This document shows, in pieces, positions 34,704 to 43,328 of a stretch of DNA of 64,000 nt. The notes beneath the pieces were generated by a model. The model had not been told where the DNA came from, made no database searches, and was given only the letters and a program-made list of their open reading frames with translations. Made by a program: the position numbers and the translations under genes. The DNA comes from Okeania sp. KiyG1 (GTDB taxonomy: Bacteria; Cyanobacteriota; Cyanobacteriia; Cyanobacteriales; Microcoleaceae): assembly GCF_014132355.1 (NCBI RefSeq), contig NZ_BLZO01000060.1:1-64000 (forward strand). Direction: 5' to 3'. Numbering within the stretch: the stretch's first letter is position 1; every line of letters begins with the position of its first letter.

Positions 34704-36555
34704 ATGTCAGAAGTATTAGATTTCGATTTAGTTATTAAAAATGTCCGGGTAGTGCGTCCAAATCAGAATTCGAGCGATCGCTTCGACCTCGGAATTAAAA
34801 ATGGCAAGTTTGCTCACATTAACCCAGAATTAGCTAATGAGGTATTTGATGCCCAAAATTTATTAGGTTTTCCAGGGCTAACTACTGAAGCCGAATAATT
34901 GGACAAAGTTAGAAAAATATCAATAAATCTTGAAAACAATTACGATTATCTGCTATGGTATATTCAATTCTCCTAATTTATCAAATGCTTTTTTTCATGG
35001 TTTACCAGTTCCAATGAAATCAATCAAGACCAAGCTAAAACTTAACAACCAGCAAAAAACAATACTTGCCAAACACGCAGGTGTTGCACGTCATGCTTAT
35101 AACTGGGGGTTAGCAACTTGTATAAAAGAGTACAAATAAACTAAAAAACGCCCAAGCGCAATTACCTTGCATAAACGTTTAGTAGCTGAAGTAAAATCAG
35201 TTAATCCTTGGTACTATGAGGTATCTAAATGTGCCCCCCAGCAAGCATTAAGAGATTTAGAGAGAGCATTTAAAAACTTTCTAACTATTCCTGAACGTGG
35301 ATTTCCAGTCTTTAAAAAAAAAGGGAGAAAAGACAGCTTTTACTTAGAAGGAAGTATTAAGATTTTCCAAGGAAACTACATACAATTACCCAGAATAGGA
35401 ATAGTAAAAACATACGAAATCTTACCCTCTGTACCAGTAAAAAACGTCACCATCTCAAAAAAAGCAGATAGTTGGTACATCAGTTTCAAGTACAAATTTG
35501 AACCATACCCAACAGAAAAAGTAAGAGAAACTATAGGTGTAGACATAGGCATAAATACATTAGCAACCTGTTCTGATGGTAGTAAATTTGCCAATGTCAA
35601 AGCCTACAGACAAGCCAAAAAACAATTAGTTCGTCATCAACGTGCAGTCAGTAAAAAAGTTATTGGCTCCAAAAACAGACGCAAAGCAGTAAAAACTAGC
35701 CAAAGTCCACAAAAAGCGGATGCGACCCCGCGACGACGTCAGCTCGCTTGCGGAACGCGCACCAAGCAGTAGCCGATATCAGAGCAGATGCACTACATAA
35801 ACTCACAACATGGGCGAGCTTTAAACCACAGCACCATAGTAATTGAGGATTTGAATGTAAGTGGAATGCTTAAAAATCACAAACTAGACCCACTCTAGCT
35901 CGCTCCCGGGATGTGGTGGGTTGTGGGTTTTATGAATTTCAACGTCAACTTACATACAAATGTGAATGGTACGACAGTAAATTAATCATAGCGGATAGAT
36001 TTTATCCAAGTTCTCAAATATGTTCAAACTGTGGGCATCAACAGAAAATGCCATTGCACTTGAGAACGTATGTTAGCGGAGCTTTGCGTTAGCAAATGTA
36101 GTGAATGCGGTTTTGAAACTGACAGAGATTTTAATGCTGCTGTCAACTTGAAAAACTATGTGTATCAGTAGCTTGAGTCAAGAGCGAATTTAAGCCTGTG
36201 GAGAAGATAAGTTTGCAGACTGCGGTCAGTGGTCTTCAGTGTTTGCGCAGCATTGCGTCAGCAAAGCAGGAAGCTAGCTCCAAAGCTCATGCAATCATTC
36301 ATGGGTAAGTTTGGGTAAGTTTAGTAGAACGGTTAGTAGACTCCCATCAACACATTGGTATTTATCAACCCCTACCTCAAGACGCCATAACGGAAACAAA
36401 AGCCGCTGCTATGGGTGGGGTGACAACAGGTTTAACTTATATTCGTACCGGGCAATATTATCTCAACCGAGGTGGTCCTTACAAAGATTTTTTTCCTGAA
36501 GCATTGAAGCTTTCAGAAGGTAATTTTTTTGTAGACTATGGTTACCATCTCGCCC
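34704..36555 (+). pseudogene. Dihydroorotase/hydantoinase-like amidohydrolase, split by TnpB elements
   Basis: The 5' part (34704-34880) encodes MSEVLDFDLVIKNVRVVRPN, DLGIKNGKFAHI and FDAQNLLGFPGL, the standard N-terminus of cyclic amidohydrolases. The next family segment reappears only at about 36336-36555: VDSHQHIGIYQPLPQDAITE, then AAAMGGVTTGLTYIRTGQYY, LNRGGPYKDFFPEALKLSEG and VDYGYHLAPI, including the HxH metal site. Between them lies an inserted TnpB element (about 34881-36335). The right part ends at 36555 where repeat and a second TnpB remnant begin, so the C-terminal two thirds are missing. The gene cannot be functional. The exact substrate class of the ancestor is not certain. Confidence 0.8.
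35014..36171 (+). pseudogene. IS605/IS1341-type TnpB, decayed, inserted in the amidohydrolase gene
   Basis: Starts MKSIKTKLKLNNQQKTILAK. An in-frame TAA at 35137-35139 cuts it after KEYK, but the same frame continues to about 35700 with PWYYEVSKCAPQQALRDLER and IGVDIGINTLATCSDGS (RuvC Asp). It is then broken by a short repeat insert (about 35713-35768). The rest is seen in other frames: VADIRADALHKLTT, TIVIEDLNVSGMLKNHKL (Glu), a further insert near 35890-35930, GFYEFQRQLTYKCEWYDSKL, ICSNCGHQ, and, after another short insert at about 36071-36098, CSECGFETDRDFNAAVNL with TAG at 36171. It is closest in type to the intact TnpB at 46937-48055. It cannot make an active nuclease. Confidence 0.8.
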
Positions 36556-36588
36556 CCATCCCCTCCCGGGAGGGGAGCTAGAGAGGTG

Positions 36589-36960
36589 GGTGAAGACTTA
36601 AATGTATCAGGTATGATGTCAAATCACAAGCTAGCTAAGGCTGCCCTAGTCTATGGGTTTTTATGAGTTTCGTAGACAGGCGCGAGTACAAGTATGAGTT
36701 ATTAGGTTGCTGAGTTAATCATCGTTGATAGATGGTTTCCAAGTTCTAAAACTTGCAGTAGGTGTGGAACTGAATCGTGAGTCTCTGTTTTTATCAGAGC
36801 GCGTGTTTAATTGCGAACACTGCAATTTTAGCTGTGATTGCTCCGCAACGCTAGCGCGAACGAGACTTGATAAGAGCGTTAAATTTAGCTATGGCGGTCA
36901 GTTTGCTCCGCAACGCTAGCGCAAACGACCGTGACAGCTTGCGGACTGGACAGGCGCCGA
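36589..36960 (+). pseudogene. Second TnpB remnant (C-terminal part)
   Basis: Broken frames encode EDLNVSGMMSNHKLAKAAL, FYEFRRQ, LIIVDRWFPSSKTCSRCGTE and VFNCEHCNFSCD, that is the RuvC-II Glu region and zinc-finger part of another TnpB. Two CTCCGCAACGCTAGCGC modules (about 36840 and 36905) are inserted. No N-terminus is present. It abuts the right-hand amidohydrolase fragment. Confidence 0.65.
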
Positions 36961-37312
36961 CGTTGCCAGGTTGAAGCAGGAATAGAACAGATTATCAGCA
37001 AGAAAATCATAGATTTATGTAGATAATCGTAGGTTTCTAAGAACGGAAATTTGATTTATGACAAAGGAGAAGTTTTAGGGTCGCCCCAAGGAAAATATTT
37101 GTCGCGACCCTATGGGAAAACAGTTAACAGTTAACAGTTAACAGTTCTCATAAAGTAGGGTGCTGTTAGCGATAGCATAACGCACCATTTTTGATATTGC
37201 TGGTGCGTTACGCTCCACTTCGTTCCACTAACGCACCCTACTGGACTGACATTGACTTGATTAAATTCAGTCAGGAATTAGTTCTAAATTCTAAATTGCG
37301 CTTAGTACAATA
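36961..37312. other. Gene-free spacer with a hairpin repeat
   Basis: Contains four AGTTAAC units (about 37122-37146) and a hairpin repeat between about 37155 and 37245 (TAGGGTGCTGTTAGCGATAG ... CACTAACGCACCCTA). The latter could form a long stem at the 3' end of the Rieske gene (minus strand) and possibly act as its terminator. Confidence 0.4.
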
Positions 37313-38656
37313 TTAGCTCAAATATTTATCCAATATCTGATGAAAGTGACGGATGCGAGATTCTTGATAGTTACCCAGAGTAATGCCTGGTTTTGCAGAT
37401 GCCTTCAAACCTTTTTGCAGTCGCAGAAAATTGGAGGTATCTTGATCTAAAAAAGGTCCTATTCCTCGTAATTCTGGTGCATCAGCAAAGTTCTGTTCTA
37501 ATGTCAGCCAGTTAATTTTAGCTGTTGGTGGGGTCATTCCAGGTGGGAATGGTTGGAGGAGAAGCACATCCATAATACAAAGATCGGGATTAGCACCATA
37601 AGGTCTAAACCTAAACTGGAGGGGTTGACCGACACCAGGCCAGCTCATAAAGTTTGGAAAAATAAAGTAAGAAATTGCATCTAGCATTTCTGTATCAGAA
37701 ACAGCAGAGCAGTCAATCTTAAGATGTTGCTTTAAGGTTTGGCGAGTCACCTCTGCTGCATAAGCACGAGGGTTCATTTCGTCAGACATCTGTAATGTTG
37801 CTGGGTCTCCTCCTTTAAATTCTATTAGAGCTTTTGCGGGAACCATTGGGTCTTGTGGCTTACCGAGATGAGGACTACAAACAGCAAACGGACTAATCAT
37901 GCGATTGTGACGACCATAAATGTCATATTGGGAATTAACATCTCCGATAAGTTTGAGAATTTGTGGATGTGTTGTAATTACATGATAAGATTCTAAAGTA
38001 GCCGTTAGTGTAACTTTCCAGTTAGCAGGCATCACTTTGGCAACGTGAACTGCTGTAAACCTTTCTTGTAAAGCAAACTGTTGGAAATGTTCGGGTATAT
38101 TTTCTAAGTAACTCTCCAGAGACTCACAGTCTGGGTCAAAATTAATAAAGACAAAACCCTGCCATGTTGCCACCTTAATTTCCGGCAACCGGAAAGCTTC
38201 ATCCTCTACTTGTTCAAAATCCCACCGACAAGGAATATGAGCTAGAGTACCATCCAGTTTCCATGTCCAACCATGAAAGGGACATTGTAGAGCTAAAGTA
38301 TTTCCCTCGTTAACACATAACTGGGTTCCACGGTGCAAACAAGAGTTGTAGAATGCCTGAATTTGATCGGTTTTACTCCTAACAACAATTACCGAAAGAT
38401 CGGCGACATCATATACCACATAATCGCCGACATTGGGGATATTTTCTTCTCGACAAGCCCACTGCCAGACTTTTTTCCACAATTTTTCTACTTCTAAGTT
38501 ATGATATTCAGGAGAAAAGAATATTTCTCTGGGAATATCGGCAGTTCCCAGATTTTTGACCGACTCTTGTTTTAATACAGACGGCACAGGTCGGCTATCA
38601 GTCTGCAATATTTCCTGCACTGTTTCCATCTCGTCTCTACTGAAATTTTTCCTCAT
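37313..38656 (-). CDS. Rieske non-heme iron oxygenase, alpha subunit type
   Basis: 447 residues, normal for the family. The Rieske [2Fe-2S] site is complete: Cys106 and His108 in CLHRG, and Cys125 and His128 in CPFHGW. The catalytic domain shows LESYHVITTHP with His225 and His230 as mononuclear iron ligands; the acidic third ligand would lie in the C-terminal half. Such enzymes hydroxylate aromatic or other hydrophobic compounds with electrons from a ferredoxin reductase; no reductase gene is near. A DUF1838 gene lies divergently at 40162, a pairing that suggests a shared metabolite, but a TnpB element now sits between their promoters. The substrate is unknown. Confidence 0.9.
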   Translation of the reverse strand: MRKNFSRDEMETVQEILQTDSRPVPSVLKQESVKNLGTADIPREIFFSPEYHNLEVEKLWKKVWQWACREENIPNVGDYVVYDVADLSVIVVRSKTDQIQAFYNSCLHRGTQLCVNEGNTLALQCPFHGWTWKLDGTLAHIPCRWDFEQVEDEAFRLPEIKVATWQGFVFINFDPDCESLESYLENIPEHFQQFALQERFTAVHVAKVMPANWKVTLTATLESYHVITTHPQILKLIGDVNSQYDIYGRHNRMISPFAVCSPHLGKPQDPMVPAKALIEFKGGDPATLQMSDEMNPRAYAAEVTRQTLKQHLKIDCSAVSDTEMLDAISYFIFPNFMSWPGVGQPLQFRFRPYGANPDLCIMDVLLLQPFPPGMTPPTAKINWLTLEQNFADAPELRGIGPFLDQDTSNFLRLQKGLKASAKPGITLGNYQESRIRHFHQILDKYLS

Positions 38657-38835
38657 CTTTTGTACTTTTTTATTGATTAGGATAAGTTGCAGGTATATCT
38701 TATATCATCTCAACGTTGGTTGGAGACCCGCGCTCTCCCGATAGGGGAGCGTCGTCCGCGAAAACCAATCAATTTTGCGGTTTCACACACAATATGTTAC
38801 CATCTAAGGACTAAAGAATTTTTAATTATTACTTG

Positions 38836-40011
38836 ATGGTTGAAAAAGCGTACAAATTTAGGTTTTACCCTACTCCAGAACAGGAAAATCTCCTGCGGAG
38901 GACTTTGGGCTGTGTACGTTTAGTCTACAACAAAGCTTTAGCTGCTAGAACTCAAGCCTGGCATGAAAACAAACAGCGAGTAAGTTACAAGCAAACCTCA
39001 GCTATGCTGACCTCCTGGAAAAAGCAGGAGGATTTAGATTTCCTGGCACAAGTAAGCTGTGTACCCTTACAGCAGGGTTTGAGACATCTACAGCAGGCTT
39101 TCACTAACTTTTTTAGTGGCCGTGCTAACTACCCGAAATTCAAGAAAAAACGTAATGGCGGTAGTGCTGAATTTACCAAATCAGCATTTAGATGGAAAGA
39201 TGGTAAAGTCTATCTAGCTAAATGTTCTAGTCCATTACCTATAAGATGGAGTAGGCAACTACCACCGGGTTGTGTACCAAGCACAATCACAGTGAGACTC
39301 AACCCTTCTGGTAGGTGGTCAGTATCTCTGAGAGTTAATGAAACCAGAGATTTGAGACTCAAGCCGATTAAAAAGCAAATAGGTATTGATTTAGGAATTA
39401 CCAATCTATTAACTACCAGCGATGGAAAAACATTTGCTAACCCTAAGAATCTAAACAAGCTACACAAAAAGCTGAGGTTGGCTCAGAAATCTCTAGATAG
39501 AAAAACCAAAGGAACTAACAACTATCAAAAAGCCCGACTCAAAGTAGCTAGGATACACGCAAAGATCAAAGATTCAAGACTTGACTATACCCACAAACTA
39601 ACAACCCAACTAATTAGAGAAAACCAAACGATAGTGGTTGAGGATTTGGCAGTAAAAAATATGGTCAAGAACCACAAATTAGCAAGAGCAATATCAGATG
39701 CTAATTGGGGAGAATTAGTCAGGCAACTAGAGTACAAAGCTGAATGGTATGGTCGTCAATTAATCAAAATTGACCGATATTTTCCCAGCTCAAAACGTTG
39801 CTCTAGTTGCGGTCATGTAGTAGAAAAACTACCTCTAAATATTAGAGAGTGGGATTGTCCAGAGTGTGGCAGTCACCATGACCGCGACGTAAATGCAAGT
39901 ATAAACATTTTGCGGATGGGAACCCGCGTCGGCGATAGACGCAAGGGAACGCCCACGCTCGAAGGCTGCGGGAGGAGCAGTGTCAGTCTGCGGAGCGACT
40001 GTAAGACCTGA
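38836..40011 (+). CDS. tnpB: TnpB RNA-guided nuclease of an IS200/IS605-type element, intact
   Basis: 391 residues from ATG at 38836. The RuvC-like triad is complete: Asp185 in IGIDLGI, Glu269 in VVEDLAV and Asp351 in HDRDVNAS. The zinc finger has Cys322, Cys325, Cys341 and Cys344. TnpB proteins cut DNA guided by an RNA made from the element's 3' end and promote element retention. The last about 30 codons (MGTRVGDRRKGTPTLEGCGR onward) overlap the likely guide-RNA region and contain a short repeat. No tnpA transposase is adjacent, so movement would depend on a transposase elsewhere. The element separates the divergent Rieske and DUF1838 genes. Confidence 0.9.
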   Translation: MVEKAYKFRFYPTPEQENLLRRTLGCVRLVYNKALAARTQAWHENKQRVSYKQTSAMLTSWKKQEDLDFLAQVSCVPLQQGLRHLQQAFTNFFSGRANYPKFKKKRNGGSAEFTKSAFRWKDGKVYLAKCSSPLPIRWSRQLPPGCVPSTITVRLNPSGRWSVSLRVNETRDLRLKPIKKQIGIDLGITNLLTTSDGKTFANPKNLNKLHKKLRLAQKSLDRKTKGTNNYQKARLKVARIHAKIKDSRLDYTHKLTTQLIRENQTIVVEDLAVKNMVKNHKLARAISDANWGELVRQLEYKAEWYGRQLIKIDRYFPSSKRCSSCGHVVEKLPLNIREWDCPECGSHHDRDVNASINILRMGTRVGDRRKGTPTLEGCGRSSVSLRSDCKT

Positions 40012-40115
40012 AGAGATGACTCGGAGGGCGGGTGCTATGAGGCAGAAAGCCCCTAACAGCAATGCTAGGGAATCCCGCGCTGTCACGCAAGTGCAGCGTC
40101 GGGAGGATGTCAAGT
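39960..40115 (+). ncRNA. Putative TnpB guide (omega) RNA and element right end
   Basis: From the 3' end of tnpB to GGGAGGATGTCAA at about 40103-40115 the DNA is GC-rich and fold-prone (for example GCCCCTAACAGCAATGCTAGG, GGGAATCCCGCG). A very similar GGGGAGGATGTCAA end with GGAATTCCCGTGCC is found, inverted, at 43007-43060. In this family the guide scaffold ends exactly at such a right end and the next bases act as guide. The 5' boundary is a guess; no promoter was assigned. Confidence 0.45.
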
Positions 40116-40161
40116 GCTAATTGCTATATTATGATAGACAAAAAATTATATCAGCAAACGA

Positions 40162-40968
40162 ATGGTCAATCTCACCAAAAAACTCCTGGAAGCAAAAGAC
40201 TGGGTTAAAGTGCGTGCTAGTACCGACGCTCAACAATCTTTTCTGACTTGGCAGGGTTCGGTTTATGCCTTTATTCCTGGGGAGCCAAAACAGCATTTAT
40301 TCCAAATAGTAGGGATGAGTGTGGCCAGATGTATTCCGAGGCCGGAGGGAGGTTGGGATTTTACTTCTAGGGAACTAACCTTTTATCTTGACCCCGAAAC
40401 AGGGGAAAAGTTGGATACTTGGAAAAATCCCTGGACGGATGAAGTTTTGCCTGTAGTTCATGTGGCCAATAATCCGGTACAGGGGTTGTTTAAAAGACCA
40501 ATGCCTGCATTAGTTGATGAGGAGTTGACTACTTATAAGTTTGACCTGTTTTCTAACTACCCCAACCCCCTCGCCGACGATCCAAAGTTTGCTGAATATA
40601 GTCCTCAACTTCTTTATCAAGCTAGCGAATTATTTAAGTTGACAGTACCGACAGCAGATTTACAAAATCCCGACACAACTTCTGTATCTAAGGTAATGTT
40701 GGCATGGGATAGAATAGGTCCTTGGGTGCCGTGGATGAAAATGGGCGATCGCTCTGGTAATCTAATTTATAGTGCTTGGGGTGGGAAGGTGGCTGGTGTT
40801 GCTGAATTACCTCAGTTAATTCAGGATGAAATGAATACTCGCGTTCCGTTGTTTAAAAATGCAGCTAAATCTCTTTTAGATCAGGATGATGTGACTTCTT
40901 GGATTTATTTTAAGCAAAATTTTGATGCTTATTTGAAAGGAGAAAAGTTTCCTATTCCGGAGGCGTGA
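40162..40968 (+). CDS. DUF1838 family protein
   Basis: 268 residues. Blocks typical of DUF1838 are visible: VYAFIPGEPKQHLFQIVGMS, YLDPETGEKLDTWKNPWT, VVHVANNPVQ and WDRIGPWVPWMKMGDRSGNL. The protein has no signal peptide or membrane segment, so it is cytoplasmic or imported by an unseen route. Its biochemical role is not known. Its divergent neighbour is a Rieske oxygenase and the two may act on the same compound. The start at 40162 lies only about 46 nt after the TnpB element's right end, so the element may have displaced or replaced its promoter. Confidence 0.85.
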   Translation: MVNLTKKLLEAKDWVKVRASTDAQQSFLTWQGSVYAFIPGEPKQHLFQIVGMSVARCIPRPEGGWDFTSRELTFYLDPETGEKLDTWKNPWTDEVLPVVHVANNPVQGLFKRPMPALVDEELTTYKFDLFSNYPNPLADDPKFAEYSPQLLYQASELFKLTVPTADLQNPDTTSVSKVMLAWDRIGPWVPWMKMGDRSGNLIYSAWGGKVAGVAELPQLIQDEMNTRVPLFKNAAKSLLDQDDVTSWIYFKQNFDAYLKGEKFPIPEA

Positions 40969-41467
40969 TGCCATTTCTTTTCAACCCGTATTTTGAGTAG
41001 GGGAGTGGGGAAGCGGGGAGTAGGGGAGTAGGGGAGCGGGGAGTAGGGGAGCGGGGGAGTAGTAAACATCAAAATAATTAACATTAACTTTGCTCGAATT
41101 AGCAAAAAAGGGCGTTGCTGATTCTGGGTATGATGCAAGCCCCCTAGCCCCCAATTTGGGGGAATAAAACTCTAAAAGTCCCCCGCGATCCCCTCCCGTC
41201 CCCCGCAGGATCGGGGAAGCCAGATGTTGCTGCGCTTTTTGTTGAACGGGGATTTAGGGGCTTGATCAGAACCAAACAATCGCGCATTCATACTTCAATT
41301 CAGCAACGCCCAAAAAAGTTCTATGCGTCCTTTTTAATTACTTAATAACTGAAGTATTACCTAAAATCGGGAAATGTTTTTCTCACTGTTGCCTGTTGCC
41401 TATTCCCTGTTCCCTATTGCCTATTCCCTGCTATAGAATAAATAGAAGTGTTTAGATTAAAAAGCAA
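40969..41467. other. Spacer with G-rich tract and family D element
   Basis: A GGGGAGTAGGGGAGCGGGG-type tract occupies about 40996-41065 just after the DUF1838 stop. The complete family D element follows (41111-41310), then 'CCTATTCCCTGTTCCCTATT' runs (41395-41435). The promoter of the response regulator is probably within the last 60 bases (TATAGAAT near 41432). Confidence 0.45.
41111..41310. repeat. Inverted-repeat element family D, complete copy
   Basis: Termini GGCGTTGCTGA (41111) and TTCAGCAACGCC (ending 41310). The interior has the CCCCCAATTTGGGGG hairpin, CCCCTCCCGTCCCCCGCAGG and an AGATGTTGCTGCGCTTTTTG segment that also appears, reverse-complemented, inside the TPS-CHAT gene near 22360. 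Confidence 0.75.
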
Positions 41468-42142
41468 ATGTCATCTCACATTCTGGTAGTTGAAGATGAG
41501 GCAAAGCTAGCTCAATTTATCGAGCTAGAACTTAAATATGAAGGTTATCAAGTAACGGTGGCTAATGATGGATTCGCTGGCATAACAATGGCACGAGAAA
41601 TTAAGCCAGATTTGATAATTCTTGACTGGATGTTACCTGGTTTATCAGGACTAGAATTATGTCGTCGTTTGCGAACTACTGGCGATAAAGTACCAATTAT
41701 TCTATTAACAGCTAAAGATGATGTGAGCGATCGCGTAGCTGGTTTAGATGCAGGGGCAGATGACTATGTTTTAAAGCCTTTTAGTGTGGAAGAATTATTA
41801 GCTAGAGTTAGGGCACATCTCAGACGTACTCAAGAACCTAATCCTGATTTATTAATGTTTGAAGACTTGAGTTTAAATAGAAGTACGAGGGAAGTTTATC
41901 GGGATAATAGAGCAATTGAATTAACAGCAAAAGAATTTGATTTATTGGAATATTTAATGGCTCATCCTCGACAAGTTTTGACAAGAGATAGAATTTTAGA
42001 AACTGTTTGGGGTTATGATTTTATGGGCGATTCAAATATTATTGAAGTTTATATTCGTTACTTACGTTTGAAGTTAGAATCTAATGATGAAAAAAGGTTA
42101 ATTCAAACTGTGCGAGGAGTGGGTTATGTTTTGCGGGAATAA
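41468..42142 (+). CDS. OmpR-family response regulator
   Basis: 224 residues. The receiver domain (about 4-118) has the acidic pair in VVEDE, the phosphoacceptor Asp53 in LILDWMLPG, Thr in LLTAKDD and Lys in YVLKPFS. The winged-helix DNA-binding domain (about 128-224) ends in the family signature RYLRLKLESNDEKRLIQTVR then GVGYVLRE. It would bind promoter DNA as a dimer when phosphorylated by a histidine kinase. No kinase gene is next to it, so its partner is elsewhere. The sequence resembles cyanobacterial single OmpR-type regulators, but I cannot choose a specific gene name. Confidence 0.92.
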   Translation: MSSHILVVEDEAKLAQFIELELKYEGYQVTVANDGFAGITMAREIKPDLIILDWMLPGLSGLELCRRLRTTGDKVPIILLTAKDDVSDRVAGLDAGADDYVLKPFSVEELLARVRAHLRRTQEPNPDLLMFEDLSLNRSTREVYRDNRAIELTAKEFDLLEYLMAHPRQVLTRDRILETVWGYDFMGDSNIIEVYIRYLRLKLESNDEKRLIQTVRGVGYVLRE

Positions 42143-42164
42143 TTTAGGAATAAGGAAAAATATT

Positions 42165-42410
42165 ATCTGGAGAAATGTTTTCCCACTGTTAATTATTAAT
42201 TGTTAAACTATTCCTTACCGAAGAATTAATAATTAAATAATTCGCGCCTTAAAGCCCCCCCTTTTAAGGGGAAAAAAGCGGTCGAGAGATGGCGAGGTCT
42301 CCTCGCCATATCTAATCGACCAAGAGAAGAAATAATATTTCCTTATATTCAATTCCGTAGCGGTTAAAACCCGAGGTAATTATCAATTATCCATTATCAA
42401 TTATCAATTA
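42165..42410 (-). repeat. Dispersed repeat family A, full copy
   Basis: It runs from TTAATTATTAATTG-type words through CGCGCCTTAAAGCC, the hairpin AGCGGTCGAGAGATGGCGAG / CTCGCCATATCTAATCGACC, the AAGAAATAATATTTCCTTAT block and GTTAAAACCCGAGGTAATTA to a run of AATTATCCATTATCAATTA ending at the next gene's stop codon. Orientation is opposite to the copy at 2048. Confidence 0.7.
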
Positions 42411-42611
42411 ATGAATATATTCCTGCATTTCTTTTCTCGCCTTTTCTGTTATCGCTTCCTCTAACCATTTACTTCTATTTGGGAGCGATCGCACATACTC
42501 ATCAATATCCTGTGGAACTCTTACAGATAAAGGCTTTTCAGCTTTTGGCTTTTCACCTTCACCTAATACGGTCATTATTTGGCCTTTTTTATTTCTGACT
42601 AACTTGGACAT
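42408..42611 (-). CDS. Small ribbon-helix-helix-like protein (possible antitoxin or autoregulator)
   Basis: 67 residues: MSKLVRNKKGQIMTVLGEGE, then PKAEKPLSVRVPQDIDEYVR and SLPNRSKWLEEAITEKARKE. The strand PLSVRVP followed by two helices (DIDEYVRSLP and RSKWLEEAITEKA) is the ribbon-helix-helix layout, which binds DNA as a dimer. No toxin gene is next to it. Three copies of TATACATC with a shared flank lie upstream (42655-42743), fitting autoregulation. The stop codon lies at the end of the family A repeat. The family is common in cyanobacteria but its role is not known to me. Confidence 0.7.
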   Translation of the reverse strand: MSKLVRNKKGQIMTVLGEGEKPKAEKPLSVRVPQDIDEYVRSLPNRSKWLEEAITEKARKEMQEYIH

Positions 42612-42654
42612 AATTTTCTGCTGATGATTTTTGTATCTATCTATTATATCATTG

Positions 42655-42743
42655 TATACATCGGTCGCCAGATTTTATTATTCTATTCCGACCTATACAT
42701 CAGTAATATTTATCAACAAAAAACATATACCGACGTATACATC
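42655..42743 (-). promoter_or_regulatory. Operator-like triple repeat upstream of the ribbon-helix-helix gene
   Basis: TATACATC occurs at 42655-42662, 42694-42701 and 42736-42743. Two of the copies share the longer form CCGAC(C/G)TATACATC(A/T)G, spaced 42 bp apart, about four helical turns. They lie 44-132 nt upstream of the start, where a repressor would act. Confidence 0.45.
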
Positions 42744-42817
42744 TGCTATTTTTTTAAAAAATGAAAAATAAAAAGTAAGCATCCCTGGAAGTTAACTAGG
42801 GACTTAGCACAAAAAAA

Positions 42818-42849
42818 CTTGGGCTTTGAAGTAATAGCTTCAGCCCAAG
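42818..42849 (+). terminator. Hairpin, possible terminator or attenuator
   Basis: CTTGGGCTTTGAAG and CTTCAGCCCAAG pair across a six-base loop. It is preceded by an A-run (42811-42817), so on the minus strand a U-run would follow it, as in a Rho-independent terminator. It lies 34 nt before the start at 42883. Confidence 0.4.
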
Positions 42850-42882
42850 GAACAAACAAAATATACACTCTAATCTTAGCAA

Positions 42883-43006
42883 ATGTCAGAGCCGAATAAT
42901 AGTGATCAAAATAAGACATCTAGCCATTGGGCAGTTTCAGAAGAAGATTGTGAAAATATGGCAGAAAGAAATCAATGGAAATTATTAGAAACTAGGAAAG
43001 ACGATA
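42883..43006 (+). pseudogene. Truncated small gene, cut by a TnpB right-end remnant
   Basis: MSEPNNSDQNKTSSHWAVSE, then EDCENMAERNQWKLLETRKD, is protein-like. At about 43006 the frame enters GACATCCTCCCCGGCCTAAA, which is element DNA, and stops at 43071. The original 3' part is not recognised downstream. Family unknown. Confidence 0.5.
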
Positions 43007-43190
43007 TTGACATCCTCCCCGGCCTAAAGGCACGGGAATTCCTACTGAGCCATAGCTCCTCGGCGGGTTGACGCTTTGCTTCGCATAGCTGTCGCTAACA
43101 CAGGGTGCTGCTTCCTTGGCGGTAGTCTAACGCTTCCCTCCACGTCCGTTTAGAGTTTCCGAGTGCCCCCCGGCAACTAATAATACTATA
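43005..43190 (-). ncRNA. Orphan TnpB guide-RNA scaffold/right-end remnant
   Basis: On the minus strand this reads toward GGCCGGGGAGGATGTCAAT with GGAATTCCCGTGCC before it, the same ending as the element at 38836-40115. No tnpB ORF accompanies it. A GCTTTGCTTCGCATAGCTGT module is inserted at about 43070-43097. It may be inert, or could give a guide RNA used by a TnpB encoded elsewhere, such as those in this window. Confidence 0.5.
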
Positions 43191-43328
43191 GCATATATTC
43201 AATTGACTTAACATAAAAATAAAAAGTCGCCCTACAAGGGCGAGGCTTTAAACCCAATTTTTCGGTAAATCTATTCGAATGTATTTTTGAAGGAGAAACA
43301 TCATTTGCAGACCACAAAGAAAAAGACA

